The position numbers and the translations under genes are program-made. Shown here piece after piece: positions 31,391 through 40,289 of a DNA stretch of 64,000 nucleotides. Below the pieces are notes generated by a model. It had not been told where the DNA came from, did not search any database, and saw only the letters and a program-made list of their open reading frames with translations. Every line of letters begins with the position of its first letter. Positions within the stretch are counted from its first letter, which is position 1. Source of the DNA: an uncultured Flavobacteriales bacterium (GTDB taxonomy: Bacteria > Bacteroidota > Bacteroidia > Flavobacteriales_D > Parvicellaceae); assembly GCA_943787535.1 (NCBI GenBank), contig CALSMU010000009.1, positions 62,001 to 126,000 on the forward strand. The letters run 5' to 3'.

Positions 31391-32710
31391 ATTATCATCA
31401 GTTACTAATAGTTGATAAACACCTCCATCAAGGGTACTTTGATCTTGAGAGGTAGGCACGAGCCCTCCTCCTGGTGTGACAATTGTCCAAGAGGGAGTTA
31501 GGGGAGCAGTTCCGCCAGACAGAGTTGCAACAACACTTCCATTACCATTGCCATTGCAATCTACATTAGTAACAACAGTAGATATATTAATTGGCGGAGG
31601 AGCAGAAACTTGGGGAATTTGAAGGTTTTGAACACATCCATTAGCATCCGTAACTGTGACATAGTAGTCAGTAGAATGACACAAAGAGTTAATTGTTAAA
31701 CCTGTCTCTCCCGTAGAAGAACCTGCACCAATTGTACCTTGAAACCATTCAACAGAAAAATAAGGTAAAGTACCTCCGGAAACAGATACCGATGCCGTTC
31801 CATCACAGATATAGGAGCAAGATGCATCTGAACTATTGTCAAAAGAAATAACTATAGGTGTTGGACTATTCACAACAACGACAGTGTCATCACTACATGA
31901 ATTAACATCATCAACAGTGACAGTATAGGATCCCGCACATAACCCATTGGCTATAGATGATGTACTTACAACACTTGAAGTTGCGTTATTAACCCAAGAA
32001 AATTGATAAGGAGCTCCGTTTCCTCCAGAAGGGAAAGACTCCACTATACCATCACAATCTCCAAAACAACTAGCATCAGTAACAGTTACATTAGGAAAAA
32101 TATGGGTAGGAGTATTAATGGAAAAGGTAGTATCAAAAGAACAACCATTAGCATCAGTAACATTCAATGTGTTAAGACCAACGCATAAATTATTGGCAGA
32201 AAATCCAGTTTCTCCACTTCCCCATAAATAATCAACAGGTGAAGTTCCACCAATAACAATTGCCGTACCAGTACCATCGCAATTCGTATTACAGGAAGGG
32301 TCAGTAAGCGTAAATGAAAAAACAATTTGTGGTGCAGGTTCATTTACAATTACATCCTCATTACAAATTTCTCCAGAAATAAGATCCTGGACGATTACAG
32401 TATATGTCCCTGCATCTACTCCATTGTAGCAATTTGCCGCTGGACCACTTGGTCCTCCTACCCAAATAATATTGTAGGAGCCAGATCCAGAAATGATATT
32501 TACACAAATTGTTCCATCAGAAAGATCTGCACAACTTACATCCTGTCCATTATAATTTGAAGTTACAACAGCATCTATTGTAAGGGAGCCACACGTAGTT
32601 TGAGCGGAATAACTAAAAGGGAATAAGCAAAAACTCAAAAGCAAAGCTCTCAGACTAAGGGCTGTAAAAAACAAGTGCTTTTTTATCTGATTCTGAAGGA
32701 AGGTTTTCAT
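30191..32710 (-). CDS. Giant SprB-repeat adhesin, N-terminal part (ends at a frameshift)
   Basis: 839 residues. A signal peptide (about 1-37, ending SYSAQ) is followed by about six diverged SprB repeats (VSCADLSDGTICVN, PSCNTNCDGTGTAIV, ASCFGDCDGIVESF, ASCSYICDGTASVS and similar), then the first five of the 20 homogeneous 80-residue repeats. The frame ends abruptly inside the fifth of these (YTVTIIR-stop), where other units continue YTVTIIDDNGC or YTVTILDDNGC. The next frame, 18103-30267, picks up DDNGCTEDVP at this same point. This is therefore the 5' part of one gene rather than an independent protein. The site reads ATTATTAGATGAT where other copies have ATTATTGATGAT or ATTTTAGATGAT. The upstream gap 32711-32972 holds no recognisable promoter box or other feature. 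Confidence 0.85.
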   Translation of the reverse strand: MKTFLQNQIKKHLFFTALSLRALLLSFCLFPFSYSAQTTCGSLTIDAVVTSNYNGQDVSCADLSDGTICVNIISGSGSYNIIWVGGPSGPAANCYNGVDAGTYTVIVQDLISGEICNEDVIVNEPAPQIVFSFTLTDPSCNTNCDGTGTAIVIGGTSPVDYLWGSGETGFSANNLCVGLNTLNVTDANGCSFDTTFSINTPTHIFPNVTVTDASCFGDCDGIVESFPSGGNGAPYQFSWVNNATSSVVSTSSIANGLCAGSYTVTVDDVNSCSDDTVVVVNSPTPIVISFDNSSDASCSYICDGTASVSVSGGTLPYFSVEWFQGTIGAGSSTGETGLTINSLCHSTDYYVTVTDANGCVQNLQIPQVSAPPPINISTVVTNVDCNGNGNGSVVATLSGGTAPLTPSWTIVTPGGGLVPTSQDQSTLDGGVYQLLVTDDNGCTENTDVTITEPTDLTGSITAQTNVDCNGNAAGSVTVAADGGTGTAPYLYSIDGGATQVSGTFSGLAEGAYTITILDDNGCTEDVPVTITEPTELTGAITAQTNVDCNGNSTGEVTVAADVGSGTAPYLYSIDGGVTTQVSGTFSGLAEGSYTVTIVDDNSCTEDIPVTITEPTDLTGAITSQTNVDCNGNATGSVTVAADAGTGTASYLYSIDGGATQVSGTFSGLAEGAYTVTIVDDNGCTEDVPVTITEPTDLTGAITAQTNVDCNGNATGEVTVAADAGSGTAPYLYSIDGGATQVSETFSGLAEGSYTVTIVDDNGCTEDVPVTITEPDGLTGSITSQTDLGCNGNTTGEVTVAADAGVGTAPYLYSIDGGATQVSGTFSGLAEGSYTVTIIR

Positions 32711-32972
32711 AAAGCATTACTCTTACGAAGAAATAGAAATTAAGTTATAAATTTTAATTAATGATATAACTAATACATTCATTATTTAAGTTATTTAAGT
32801 TGTCGTGTTGTCATTTTTTTCACATAAGAAGCCCTAATTAAAGGTTGAATGTATAATAATTGACGCTTTCACTCCTATTTAAGTTGCTTAAATACTAAGA
32901 CTCATTCGTTGAAAACCTTCTAAAAAATGACGAATCACATAAAACATCAAACCAAAGAAAATTATAAATCCG

Positions 32973-33644
32973 TTATTTAGGGCCTAATAATATTTGAACA
33001 TCCTCAATTAACTGACTGACTTCTAGTGAATCCGTTCCATCATAAAACCCTCGAATTCTTCTTCTTTTATCAATCAAAACAATATTTTCTGTGTGAATAA
33101 AATCTCCTTCACCTCCCTGGTCGAAGTTAGGATCATGTTCACTAGGAGCCACTAAATAACTTTTTCTCGCCAAATTGTATAACATCTTCTTCTTGCCCGT
33201 TAGAAATTGCCATCTTCTAGAGTCGGCTTCATATCTTTCTCCATAGTCTTTTAAAACTTCAACAGTATCAATTTCAGGCCAAACTGTATGAGACAATATT
33301 ATGACATCATTATTGTATAAATATTTATCATGAATTCGACTTAATTGATTATTCATTATTGGACAAATAGTGGGGCACGTAGCAAAAAAGAAATTAGCGA
33401 CAACTACTTTGTCTTTGATAATTTCTTGCGAAACATTTTCTCCATTCTGATTGATTAATTGAAAGTCTAAAATGGTATGATTAACCCCTTTATTATGCAA
33501 GGAGGAATCAACCAAAGCATGATTTACATCAGTAGGGTTTAATATTGGCAGTTTCCTTTGGTGTTTTTGCTCAAACAGGATGAATGTGGCTATTGCAATT
33601 ATACTAATGGCAACCACAGTTAAATACAGAATAGTTTTCTTCAT
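32973..33644 (-). CDS. SCO1/SenC/PrrC-family copper chaperone or thiol redox protein
   Basis: 223 residues with an N-terminal membrane anchor (about 5-24) and a thioredoxin-like domain. ANFFFATCPTICPIMNNQL carries the CPTIC copper-binding cysteine pair, and FIHTENIVLID supplies the conserved His. SCO proteins deliver copper to the CuA or CuB centre of cytochrome oxidases or reduce its cysteines, outside the cytoplasmic membrane. No oxidase gene is adjacent. A TATCTTTG box lies 13 bp upstream of the ATG. Length and motifs fit the family well. Confidence 0.9.
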   Translation of the reverse strand: MKKTILYLTVVAISIIAIATFILFEQKHQRKLPILNPTDVNHALVDSSLHNKGVNHTILDFQLINQNGENVSQEIIKDKVVVANFFFATCPTICPIMNNQLSRIHDKYLYNNDVIILSHTVWPEIDTVEVLKDYGERYEADSRRWQFLTGKKKMLYNLARKSYLVAPSEHDPNFDQGGEGDFIHTENIVLIDKRRRIRGFYDGTDSLEVSQLIEDVQILLGPK

Positions 33645-33657
33645 TTATTCTTTTCTG

Positions 33658-33665
33658 CAAAGATA
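33658..33665 (-). promoter_or_regulatory. Putative -7 box (TATCTTTG) for the SCO1-like gene
   Basis: Exact TAnnTTTG match on the minus strand ending 13 bp before the ATG at 33644. No matching -33 element at the usual spacing. Confidence 0.45.
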
Positions 33666-33793
33666 TAGTCTAACAATTATAAACTATGTATTATTGATAC
33701 AAAAATCTTTTTGACTTTGATTCGAAATGCTACTTATCGGGACTTTCCTCTAAATTAGTTCTTAGATCAGGTATAAGTTTTTAAATCGTAATA

Positions 33794-34816
33794 CTACCAT
33801 TTTACGACTATTTTCCCTGTTGACTTTCGTCCTTCTAAAAATGCGTGTGCCTCTCCTATTTTGTCTACTGGAAATTCGCCACCAACTTCAGGCTTTAATT
33901 CTCCTGCTGCTGTCAACTTTACAACTTCTTCCAAACATCTTTTCAACACCATTTTTTTATTGTCCGCAATTTCTAACATGTTAATTCCTATGATACCCTG
34001 GGATTTCATTAACAAAGAAATTGGTGTAAAAAACCCAAACTTTCTAACCAGATTTAACTTAGAGAAAATATTACCTCTTGAATCAGCCATTTCGGCTGCT
34101 CCATAAATTACTTGCTTCCCCCCCTTATCTAATAACTGAGTGTCTTTTCTAAAGGTTGATCCACCAACAGAATTAAAAGCAACATCTATTTTTTTACCGT
34201 TTGAATGTTTGAAAACTTGCGCAACATAATCTTCATGTACATGATTAATAGGATAATCAACACCTTGGCTTTTTAGATAATCCATTTTCGCATCAGTGCT
34301 TGTAAGCCCATAAACTTCACAGCCTTTAAGTTTTGCCAATTGCGTTATTGCAGTTCCTACACCACCTGCTGCTGCGTGAATTAAAACTCTATCGCCTGCA
34401 AATAAACTTGTGCATTCATAAGCCGCATAATACGCTGTGCAGTATTGGGTTGCCAAAGCAGTCGCTGCAGCAGCATTCATCTGGTCCGAAATAACTGCAC
34501 ATGCACGATAGTCAGTTTTAGCAAATTCTGCGTACCCTCCAAAACGCGTCATAGCCACAACCCTTTTCCCAATTAGACTCTCACCTTCCTCACAGTTTGA
34601 CTCAATTACTTCGCCAACAACATCATAACCTAAAACACTTGGAATGGGAGGTGCAGCAGCATACATGCCTTTTCTTGCCATAACATCTGCAAAATTCAAC
34701 CCAAATGCTTCTACCTTGATTAAAACATCTAAGGCATCTAATTTTGGTTTTTCAATTTCTCTTATTTCGAATGCCTGGTTTGCATTTCCATTTCGTATTA
34801 ACGCTGCTACTTTCAT
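33794..34816 (-). CDS. Quinone oxidoreductase-like zinc-independent MDR dehydrogenase
   Basis: About 340 residues from the ATG at 34816 (MKVAALIRNGNANQAFEI). The N-terminal GroES-like domain has FGLNFADVMARKGMY and PSVLGYDVVGEVIE. The Rossmann domain has IHAAAGGVGTAITQLAKLKG, the nucleotide-binding motif, then FNSVGG and GGKQVIYGA. This matches the VAT-1/quinone reductase branch of medium-chain dehydrogenases, which use NADPH and lack the structural zinc. The substrate cannot be told. A longer frame starts at 34864 but overlaps rnhA; the chosen start lies five bases after the rnhA stop, so the two genes are probably one transcript. Confidence 0.85.
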   Translation of the reverse strand: MKVAALIRNGNANQAFEIREIEKPKLDALDVLIKVEAFGLNFADVMARKGMYAAAPPIPSVLGYDVVGEVIESNCEEGESLIGKRVVAMTRFGGYAEFAKTDYRACAVISDQMNAAAATALATQYCTAYYAAYECTSLFAGDRVLIHAAAGGVGTAITQLAKLKGCEVYGLTSTDAKMDYLKSQGVDYPINHVHEDYVAQVFKHSNGKKIDVAFNSVGGSTFRKDTQLLDKGGKQVIYGAAEMADSRGNIFSKLNLVRKFGFFTPISLLMKSQGIIGINMLEIADNKKMVLKRCLEEVVKLTAAGELKPEVGGEFPVDKIGEAHAFLEGRKSTGKIVVKW

Positions 34817-34820
34817 ACTA

Positions 34821-35294
34821 TTAAAATAAGCCTTGTTCTTTTTGAGATGCTTCATACCCTTCATCAGCAGTCAAGTTTGGTTGATCTGCAGCATCCACAG
34901 CTAATTGATCGCAAACTTCATTGTATTTATTACCTGCATGCCCCTTCACCCAAACGAAAGATACGTTATGCTTATCGTAGATGGTTAAAAAACGCTTCCA
35001 TAAATCAACATTCTTTTTCCCTTTAAATCCTTTTTTTACCCAACCCTTTAACCATCCTTTTTCAACGGAATCAACAACATATTTTGAATCCGAATAAATC
35101 GTAACATCCATCCCTGGCTTTTTCAGAAGTTCCAGCCCTATTATAACAGCCAATAACTCCATACGGTTATTTGTGGTCAATCTAAATCCTTCACTTACCT
35201 CTTTGTAGTGTTTTCCTGCAATCATTACCGTTCCAAAACCTCCATTTCCAGGATTTCCTTTAGCTGAACCGTCTGTGTAAATAGTAATCTTCAT
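34821..35294 (-). CDS. rnhA: Ribonuclease HI
   Basis: About 157 residues from the ATG at 35294. Motifs are MKITIYTDGSAKGNPG (first catalytic Asp), TTNNRMELLAVI (Glu), VTIYSDSKYVVDSV (Asp), WVKGHAGNKYNEVCDQLA (His and last Asp). The enzyme removes the RNA strand of RNA:DNA hybrids. A longer frame reaches 35384, but its extra N-terminus is unlike the family, and the TACATTTG box at 35300-35307 lies just five bases before the chosen ATG, supporting the shorter form. The gene is divergent from the exonuclease gene. Confidence 0.93.
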   Translation of the reverse strand: MKITIYTDGSAKGNPGNGGFGTVMIAGKHYKEVSEGFRLTTNNRMELLAVIIGLELLKKPGMDVTIYSDSKYVVDSVEKGWLKGWVKKGFKGKKNVDLWKRFLTIYDKHNVSFVWVKGHAGNKYNEVCDQLAVDAADQPNLTADEGYEASQKEQGLF

Positions 35295-35299
35295 CTTTG

Positions 35300-35307
35300 C
35301 AAATGTA
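35300..35307 (-). promoter_or_regulatory. Putative -7 box (TACATTTG) abutting the rnhA start
   Basis: TAnnTTTG match on the minus strand ending five bases before the rnhA ATG. It is one half of a divergent pair with the box at 35354-35361. Confidence 0.5.
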
Positions 35308-35353
35308 TTCTTTTTTAAAGTTTGAATAGCGCTAAGTAAATATATAAAGTTCT

Positions 35354-35361
35354 TACATTTG
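35354..35361 (+). promoter_or_regulatory. Putative -7 box (TACATTTG) for the exonuclease gene
   Basis: The same octamer as the rnhA box, in the opposite orientation and 21 bp before the ATG at 35383. Confidence 0.5.
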
Positions 35362-35382
35362 AGAAAACAAATTTCTTGCACC

Positions 35383-36102
35383 ATGTTACATAATGTTGAC
35401 TTTTCAAAGGTTTTATTTTTAGATATTGAAACGGTTCCAGAATACTATAAGTTTGACGAGCTTTCAGAACGAGGAAAGGAACTTTGGACAAAAAAAACAC
35501 GTTTTCTGCAAGAACGAGAAGATAAAACTCCCGACGAAATTTATGAGAAAGCAGGAATTTATTCCGAATTTGCCAAAGTAGCTTGTATTAGCGTTGGAAT
35601 GCTGATTCAAAAAGATGGTGAGACACAAATTAGACTAAAATCCTTTGCCGGAGAAGATGAAAAAACCTTGCTAAAAGAATTCAACAACTTATTGAACACA
35701 CATTATAATCATGACTCTTATTCATTGTGCGCTCATAATGGAAAAGAATTTGACTTTCCATTTTTAGGTAGAAGGATGTTGATTAAAGGATTAAAGCTTC
35801 CTAAACTATTAAACATTGCCGGTAAAAAACCGTGGGAAATAAATCACCTTGACACCATGGAGCTATGGAAGTTTGGTGACTATAAACACTATACCTCTCT
35901 AGAGCTTTTGACGTATATTTTTAACATCCCAACTCCAAAAGACGACATTGACGGAAGCCAAGTTGCTAGTGTTTTTTATGAAGAAAAAGACATCGACCGC
36001 ATAATTACTTATTGCGAAAAAGATGTAATTGCAACTATTCAGTTAGTTCAAAGATACAAGGGTGAAGAATTGGTTCACGAGGACTTTATTATTAGCACCT
36101 AA
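35383..36102 (+). CDS. Predicted 3'-5' exonuclease related to the PolB proofreading domain
   Basis: 239 residues from the ATG at 35383. The DEDD exonuclease motifs are VLFLDIETVPEYY (Asp-Glu), LCAHNGKEFDFPFLGRRM (second Asp motif) and TYCEKDVIATIQLVQRY (YC..D, last Asp). This fits the stand-alone PolB-type 3'-5' exonuclease family (DNA_pol_B_exo2) found in many Bacteroidota. The role is DNA (or RNA) end trimming; the substrate is not known. An upstream start at 35359 would put the -7 box inside the coding region, so I prefer 35383. It is convergent with the RNase R gene, with 12 bp between the stops. Confidence 0.85.
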   Translation: MLHNVDFSKVLFLDIETVPEYYKFDELSERGKELWTKKTRFLQEREDKTPDEIYEKAGIYSEFAKVACISVGMLIQKDGETQIRLKSFAGEDEKTLLKEFNNLLNTHYNHDSYSLCAHNGKEFDFPFLGRRMLIKGLKLPKLLNIAGKKPWEINHLDTMELWKFGDYKHYTSLELLTYIFNIPTPKDDIDGSQVASVFYEEKDIDRIITYCEKDVIATIQLVQRYKGEELVHEDFIIST

Positions 36103-36114
36103 AACCTAGAAATA

Positions 36115-38256
36115 CTAATCCGCAAGCTCCAAGTCTATTTGCTTTTTAAACATATCCGTATTCTTCACAACCACTTGAATTGCTTGGCCCAAATAAAAAG
36201 ACTCTTTAGTTTGGTATGATTCCAACCGCTTGGTTTTGTCGTTCAATGAAAAACTTCCATCCAAAGAAGATACATGTATTAAGCCTTCGCATTTTGTTTC
36301 GTTTAATTCTACAAACAATCCAAAATCAGTTACCCCTGTAATCTTCCCTTCAAATGATTGACCAATTTTATCGCTCATGAATTTGACTTGCATATACTTA
36401 GTTGATGCTCTCTCAGCACTCGAAGCTTCCTTTTCTGTTGCTGAAATATGCTTACATTGTGCGTCTAGTTCTTTGCTCCCGTTATAGGTTCTGTTATTTA
36501 GTTTTTCAAATAAAACTCTATGAACCAATAAATCTGCATACCTTCTAATTGGAGAGGTAAAGTGCGAATAATAATCAAATGCCAATCCATAATGCCCAAT
36601 ATTATCGGTTTCGTAAATTGCTTTCGACATAGAACGAATAACCATTGGTCCAATTATATGTAATTCATCTTTTGCTTTAGCTTCTTCCATTACTTTGTTT
36701 AAAGCAAATGAAATTGGCTTGCCTTTTACATGTTGGATTTTGTATCCAAATTGATCCAAGAAGATTTTTAAATCTGCTATTTTCTCTTCATTTGGTTGAT
36801 CGTGCGTTCTGTACAAGAAAGGTATTACCAATTTATTTGGTTCAGGCTTACCGATAAAAGCTGCAACACTTCTATTCGCCAAAAGCATAAACTCTTCAAT
36901 TAATTTATTAGCATCTTTGGACACTTTCAAAACAATTCCTAATGGGTTACTTTGTGCATCTAATTTAAATCGAACCTCTTGACTTTCTATTTCCAGAGCT
37001 CCGGTACTCATTCTCTTTTTTCGAAGAACTTTTGCATATTTATCCATGGTAAGAATAACATCTCCAAAATGATCATCTTTTACTTTTCCCTCAATAATCG
37101 CTTGTGCATCCTCGTAAGCAAATCGTTTGTCTGAATAAATTATTGTTTTCCCAAACCATTCGCTTACCACTTTCGCTTCCTTGTCTAATTCGAATACTGC
37201 AGAAAATGTTAATTTGGTTTCTTCTGGGCGAAGGGAGCATAATTTATTTGATAATATTTCAGGAAGCATGGGGATTACCCTGTCCACTAAATAAACGGAA
37301 TTCCCTCTGCTATATGCCTCTCTGTCTAACTGGGTATTTGGCTGAACATAATGGGAAACATCCGCAATATGAATTCCAATTTCAATATTGCCATTTTTTA
37401 ATTCTTTATAAGAAAGAGCATCATCAAAATCTTTTGCATCATGCGGGTCAATAGTAAAGGTCAACACATCCCTAAAATCTCTTCTGTTTTTTACCTCTAT
37501 ATCATAATCTGCTTCTTTAATCTTTTCTGATTCTAAAGTTACTTCATTTGGGAATTTAAACGGAAAACCAAATTCTGCCAAAATAGAATGCATTTCAACA
37601 TCCATAGTCCCTGCTGCACCAAGTCTTGATACGACAGCGCCAAATGGGCTTTTAACACGTTTTGGCCAAGTAAGAAACTTGACAATTACTTTTTCTCCAT
37701 TTTTCGCTCCTTTTAAATGGCCTCTTTCAATAAAAAAATCAACAGGCATTTTACTATCATCAGGACGAACAAAAACGGCAGAAGCACTTACATCAATTGT
37801 CCCCACAAACTCATGTTTCGCGCGCTCAACAATACTAACTACCTCTCCTTCTAATTTTCCCCCATGCGTTTTTAATTGAACCGAAACAATATCATTATTG
37901 AAAGCCTGTCCTGTGTTTCTTTGGTGAATAAAAACATCTTCTTCTAATTGGTCGCTAATAACATAAGCTGCGCCTCTTTGAGTAAAGCTAATCTGTCCTT
38001 CTATATTGGACGAGCTGGCAGATGATTTTATTCCTTTAAACTGTCCTCTTCCTTTCGCTTCTATCATTTCATCGAACTCTAAGTCATAGAGAATCTCGTT
38101 TATCAATTTTCTTTGTGATAAATCTTTTATATTCAGTTTTGCTGAAATTTGCTTGTAGTTATACAACTTAGAAGGGTTCTCACTAAATAGATTTAGTATC
38201 TTTTTTGTTAAATCCTTTTTGAACCTAAATCCTGATTTGTTCTTTTTTTTTGGCAT
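36115..38256 (-). CDS. rnr: Ribonuclease R
   Basis: 713 residues. It has an N-terminal winged-helix region (about 10-65), two cold-shock-like OB domains (about 80-245), the RNB catalytic domain with TIDPHDAKDFDDALSY (metal-binding Asp cluster), HIADVSHYV and FTSPIRRYADLLVHR, and a C-terminal S1 domain (about 630-712; GVTDFGLFVEL). RNase R degrades structured RNA 3' to 5'. Length and order match the family. The gap 38257-38509 before the divergent SprB gene holds no recognisable element. Confidence 0.95.
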   Translation of the reverse strand: MPKKKNKSGFRFKKDLTKKILNLFSENPSKLYNYKQISAKLNIKDLSQRKLINEILYDLEFDEMIEAKGRGQFKGIKSSASSSNIEGQISFTQRGAAYVISDQLEEDVFIHQRNTGQAFNNDIVSVQLKTHGGKLEGEVVSIVERAKHEFVGTIDVSASAVFVRPDDSKMPVDFFIERGHLKGAKNGEKVIVKFLTWPKRVKSPFGAVVSRLGAAGTMDVEMHSILAEFGFPFKFPNEVTLESEKIKEADYDIEVKNRRDFRDVLTFTIDPHDAKDFDDALSYKELKNGNIEIGIHIADVSHYVQPNTQLDREAYSRGNSVYLVDRVIPMLPEILSNKLCSLRPEETKLTFSAVFELDKEAKVVSEWFGKTIIYSDKRFAYEDAQAIIEGKVKDDHFGDVILTMDKYAKVLRKKRMSTGALEIESQEVRFKLDAQSNPLGIVLKVSKDANKLIEEFMLLANRSVAAFIGKPEPNKLVIPFLYRTHDQPNEEKIADLKIFLDQFGYKIQHVKGKPISFALNKVMEEAKAKDELHIIGPMVIRSMSKAIYETDNIGHYGLAFDYYSHFTSPIRRYADLLVHRVLFEKLNNRTYNGSKELDAQCKHISATEKEASSAERASTKYMQVKFMSDKIGQSFEGKITGVTDFGLFVELNETKCEGLIHVSSLDGSFSLNDKTKRLESYQTKESFYLGQAIQVVVKNTDMFKKQIDLELAD

Positions 38257-38509
38257 TTGAATGTTACGTCTATTTAATTAAGACTATTTATTTATGAAGC
38301 AATTACGACAATAATTGAGTTGGATAATCGAAATTGATTACCAAAAGTTACACATTGATACGTGTATAAGTTTAAAAAAAATGAGGTGATTGCTTATTAA
38401 TTTATATGAAATTCGACTTTAAATTAACCTATGAAAGGTTAGTTACGTCATTATTATGGAACAAATTTAGGCAATTCTTGTATAATTGTCGTTATAGATA
38501 TTATAAAAC

Positions 38510-39577
38510 ATGACAAAACGCTTGTTGTTTCACATATTTTTCACAACAACAATAACGCTAATTATTGGAACTGTTTCGGCTCAATGCACTTTGACTGTAG
38601 ACGATATAGTAGAATCGAGTGCTGTTTCTTGTAATGGATCTTGTGATGGTGAATTAAGGGTTACTTTTTCAGGAGAGATAGGTCCAGCTACTTTTCAGTG
38701 GTTTGATGCAAGTAATATTGATTTAGGAATTAACAATGACACCGCAACAGCGCTTTGTGCGGGAACATATACCGTTATTATCACTGATAATAATAATTGC
38801 ACTGTAGACACTATCATTACATTATCAGAACCGGCAGCGATTACCTCAACCATTGCAAGAGTGAATACACCTTGCGCAAGCTTCGCTGGTGAATTAAACA
38901 TTGCAGGAGGCGGGGGTTGTGGTCCACCCTATACTTATTATATTGATGGTGTTGCACTGCTAGGATCAGACTCGATTGGATTAGCTGTTGGATTTTATAC
39001 AATTACTATTCAAGATAACTGTGGCTGTTCGCAAGAATTCACAGATTATGTTAGTTCTACTGATGGGCCTTCTTTTACAAGTAGTTTTGTAAATCCCCCT
39101 TGCAACGGAGAAGCTAATGGATTAATAACGATTATAGATACACTAGGAGTTTCGCCAATAACCCAAAGTATTAATAGTGGCATATCATTTTCAACAAATT
39201 TAGTTTACAATAACTTACCTGCAAGTGGGTATCCGATTATTGTACAAGATGGAAATGGCTGTCAATCATTAGATTATCTTAACTTGACGGAACCAGATGT
39301 AATCTCAGTTTCACCAATTTTAATTGACGAAACATGTGTTTTAAATAATGGATCCATTGACTTCCAAAGTTCTGGAGGAACCGGAGCTTATACTTACAGC
39401 ATTGATAATGGTGCTAGCTTTCAAGCTGGATCACTGTTTACCGGGTTAACTGGAGGAATGTATGTCTATGTTGTTGAAGATGATAATGCTTGTCAAGTTT
39501 TTGGACAAGCCGCACTATCAAGTACTCCAGGACCAATAATTACGAATATCAAGTTTTGTAAACCCTGCTTGTTCTAA
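38510..39577 (+). CDS. SprB-repeat secreted protein, N-terminal part (frameshifted)
   Basis: 355 codons. A signal peptide (1-24, ending VSAQ) precedes four SprB-like repeats (VSCNGSCDGELRVTF, PPCNGEANGLITI, ETCVLNNGSIDFQS and others). The reading frame then runs into a stop shortly after PGPIITNI. In the +1 frame the text resumes at FVNPACSNNCNGTISI, a further SprB repeat, and continues without a stop into the PKD/CHU_C part ending at 40286. The two pieces are therefore one gene of about 592 residues with a one-base insertion (or two-base loss) near 39550-39557, next to a run of four T. Only the last dozen residues of this frame are out of register. Confidence 0.82.
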   Translation: MTKRLLFHIFFTTTITLIIGTVSAQCTLTVDDIVESSAVSCNGSCDGELRVTFSGEIGPATFQWFDASNIDLGINNDTATALCAGTYTVIITDNNNCTVDTIITLSEPAAITSTIARVNTPCASFAGELNIAGGGGCGPPYTYYIDGVALLGSDSIGLAVGFYTITIQDNCGCSQEFTDYVSSTDGPSFTSSFVNPPCNGEANGLITIIDTLGVSPITQSINSGISFSTNLVYNNLPASGYPIIVQDGNGCQSLDYLNLTEPDVISVSPILIDETCVLNNGSIDFQSSGGTGAYTYSIDNGASFQAGSLFTGLTGGMYVYVVEDDNACQVFGQAALSSTPGPIITNIKFCKPCLF

Positions 39578-39761
39578 CAATTGTAATGGAACTATTTCTA
39601 TTACTGCCACTGACAATTCTTCCATTAATTATTCTTTAGATGGCGGCGTAACGAATCAAGCTACTGGAGAATTCATAGATTTATGCAGTGGAAATTACAC
39701 AATCGACATCACCAATATAGAGGGGTGTGAAACTTCTCAGAACCTCATTTTAACTGCTCCC

Positions 39762-40286
39762 ATGCCTCCAATAGCGGAATTTACAGTAAGTGACACTAAT
39801 GGTCCAGCACCATTAACTGTGGTATTTACAAACTCAAGCGTTGGTGCAACATCTTATTTTTGGGATTTTGGAAGCTCGTCCTCTACTAGCCTAGCGATGG
39901 ATGAAACATTCGAATATACAACAGAAGGTTTTTATACAGTAATGATGGTGGCTTCAGAACTTTTATGTACAGATACTGCTTATCAAGTTATCAGTGTAAT
40001 AGGAACGCCGGACATATCAATGCCAAATGTGTTTACACCAAATAACGATGGTGTCAACGATGTGTTTAGACCAATTACTATTGGAATGACCGAAATTATT
40101 GGCGAAATATATAACCGCTGGGGAGAATTAATCTACAAATGGCAAGGAATTAATGGTTATTGGGATGGATACACGCGTCCTTCAGGTCAGTTAGCACCTG
40201 CCGGAACCTACTTCTATGTTGTTACAGCTACAGATGTTGGTGATGTGACTTATGCTTTAAGCGGATCCGTTCAATTAATGAGATAA
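39762..40286 (+). CDS. SprB/PKD protein, C-terminal part with CHU_C (T9SS type B) domain
   Basis: 174 codons counted from the first ATG, but the homologous frame is open from about 39553, directly after the frameshift. It holds the end of a SprB repeat, a PKD domain (VVFTNSSVGATSYFWDFGSS) and a gliding-motility-type C-terminal domain (MPNVFTPNNDGVNDVFRPI, YNRWGELIYKW, LAPAGTYFYVV) that serves as a T9SS type B sorting signal. Together with the upstream piece it makes a small relative of the giant SprB protein, standing alone among housekeeping genes and without an adjacent SprF gene. The stop is three bases from the uvrC stop (convergent). Confidence 0.82.
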   Translation: MPPIAEFTVSDTNGPAPLTVVFTNSSVGATSYFWDFGSSSSTSLAMDETFEYTTEGFYTVMMVASELLCTDTAYQVISVIGTPDISMPNVFTPNNDGVNDVFRPITIGMTEIIGEIYNRWGELIYKWQGINGYWDGYTRPSGQLAPAGTYFYVVTATDVGDVTYALSGSVQLMR

Positions 40287-40289
40287 GGT

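Noticed and set aside
26485-31408. Long plus-strand open frames (up to about 416 codons) opposite the SprB array
   Set aside because: The repeat period is a multiple of three, so a frame with no stop in one unit stays open across all. Their content is low-complexity Cys/Asn/Ile/Arg text and merely mirrors the minus-strand repeats.
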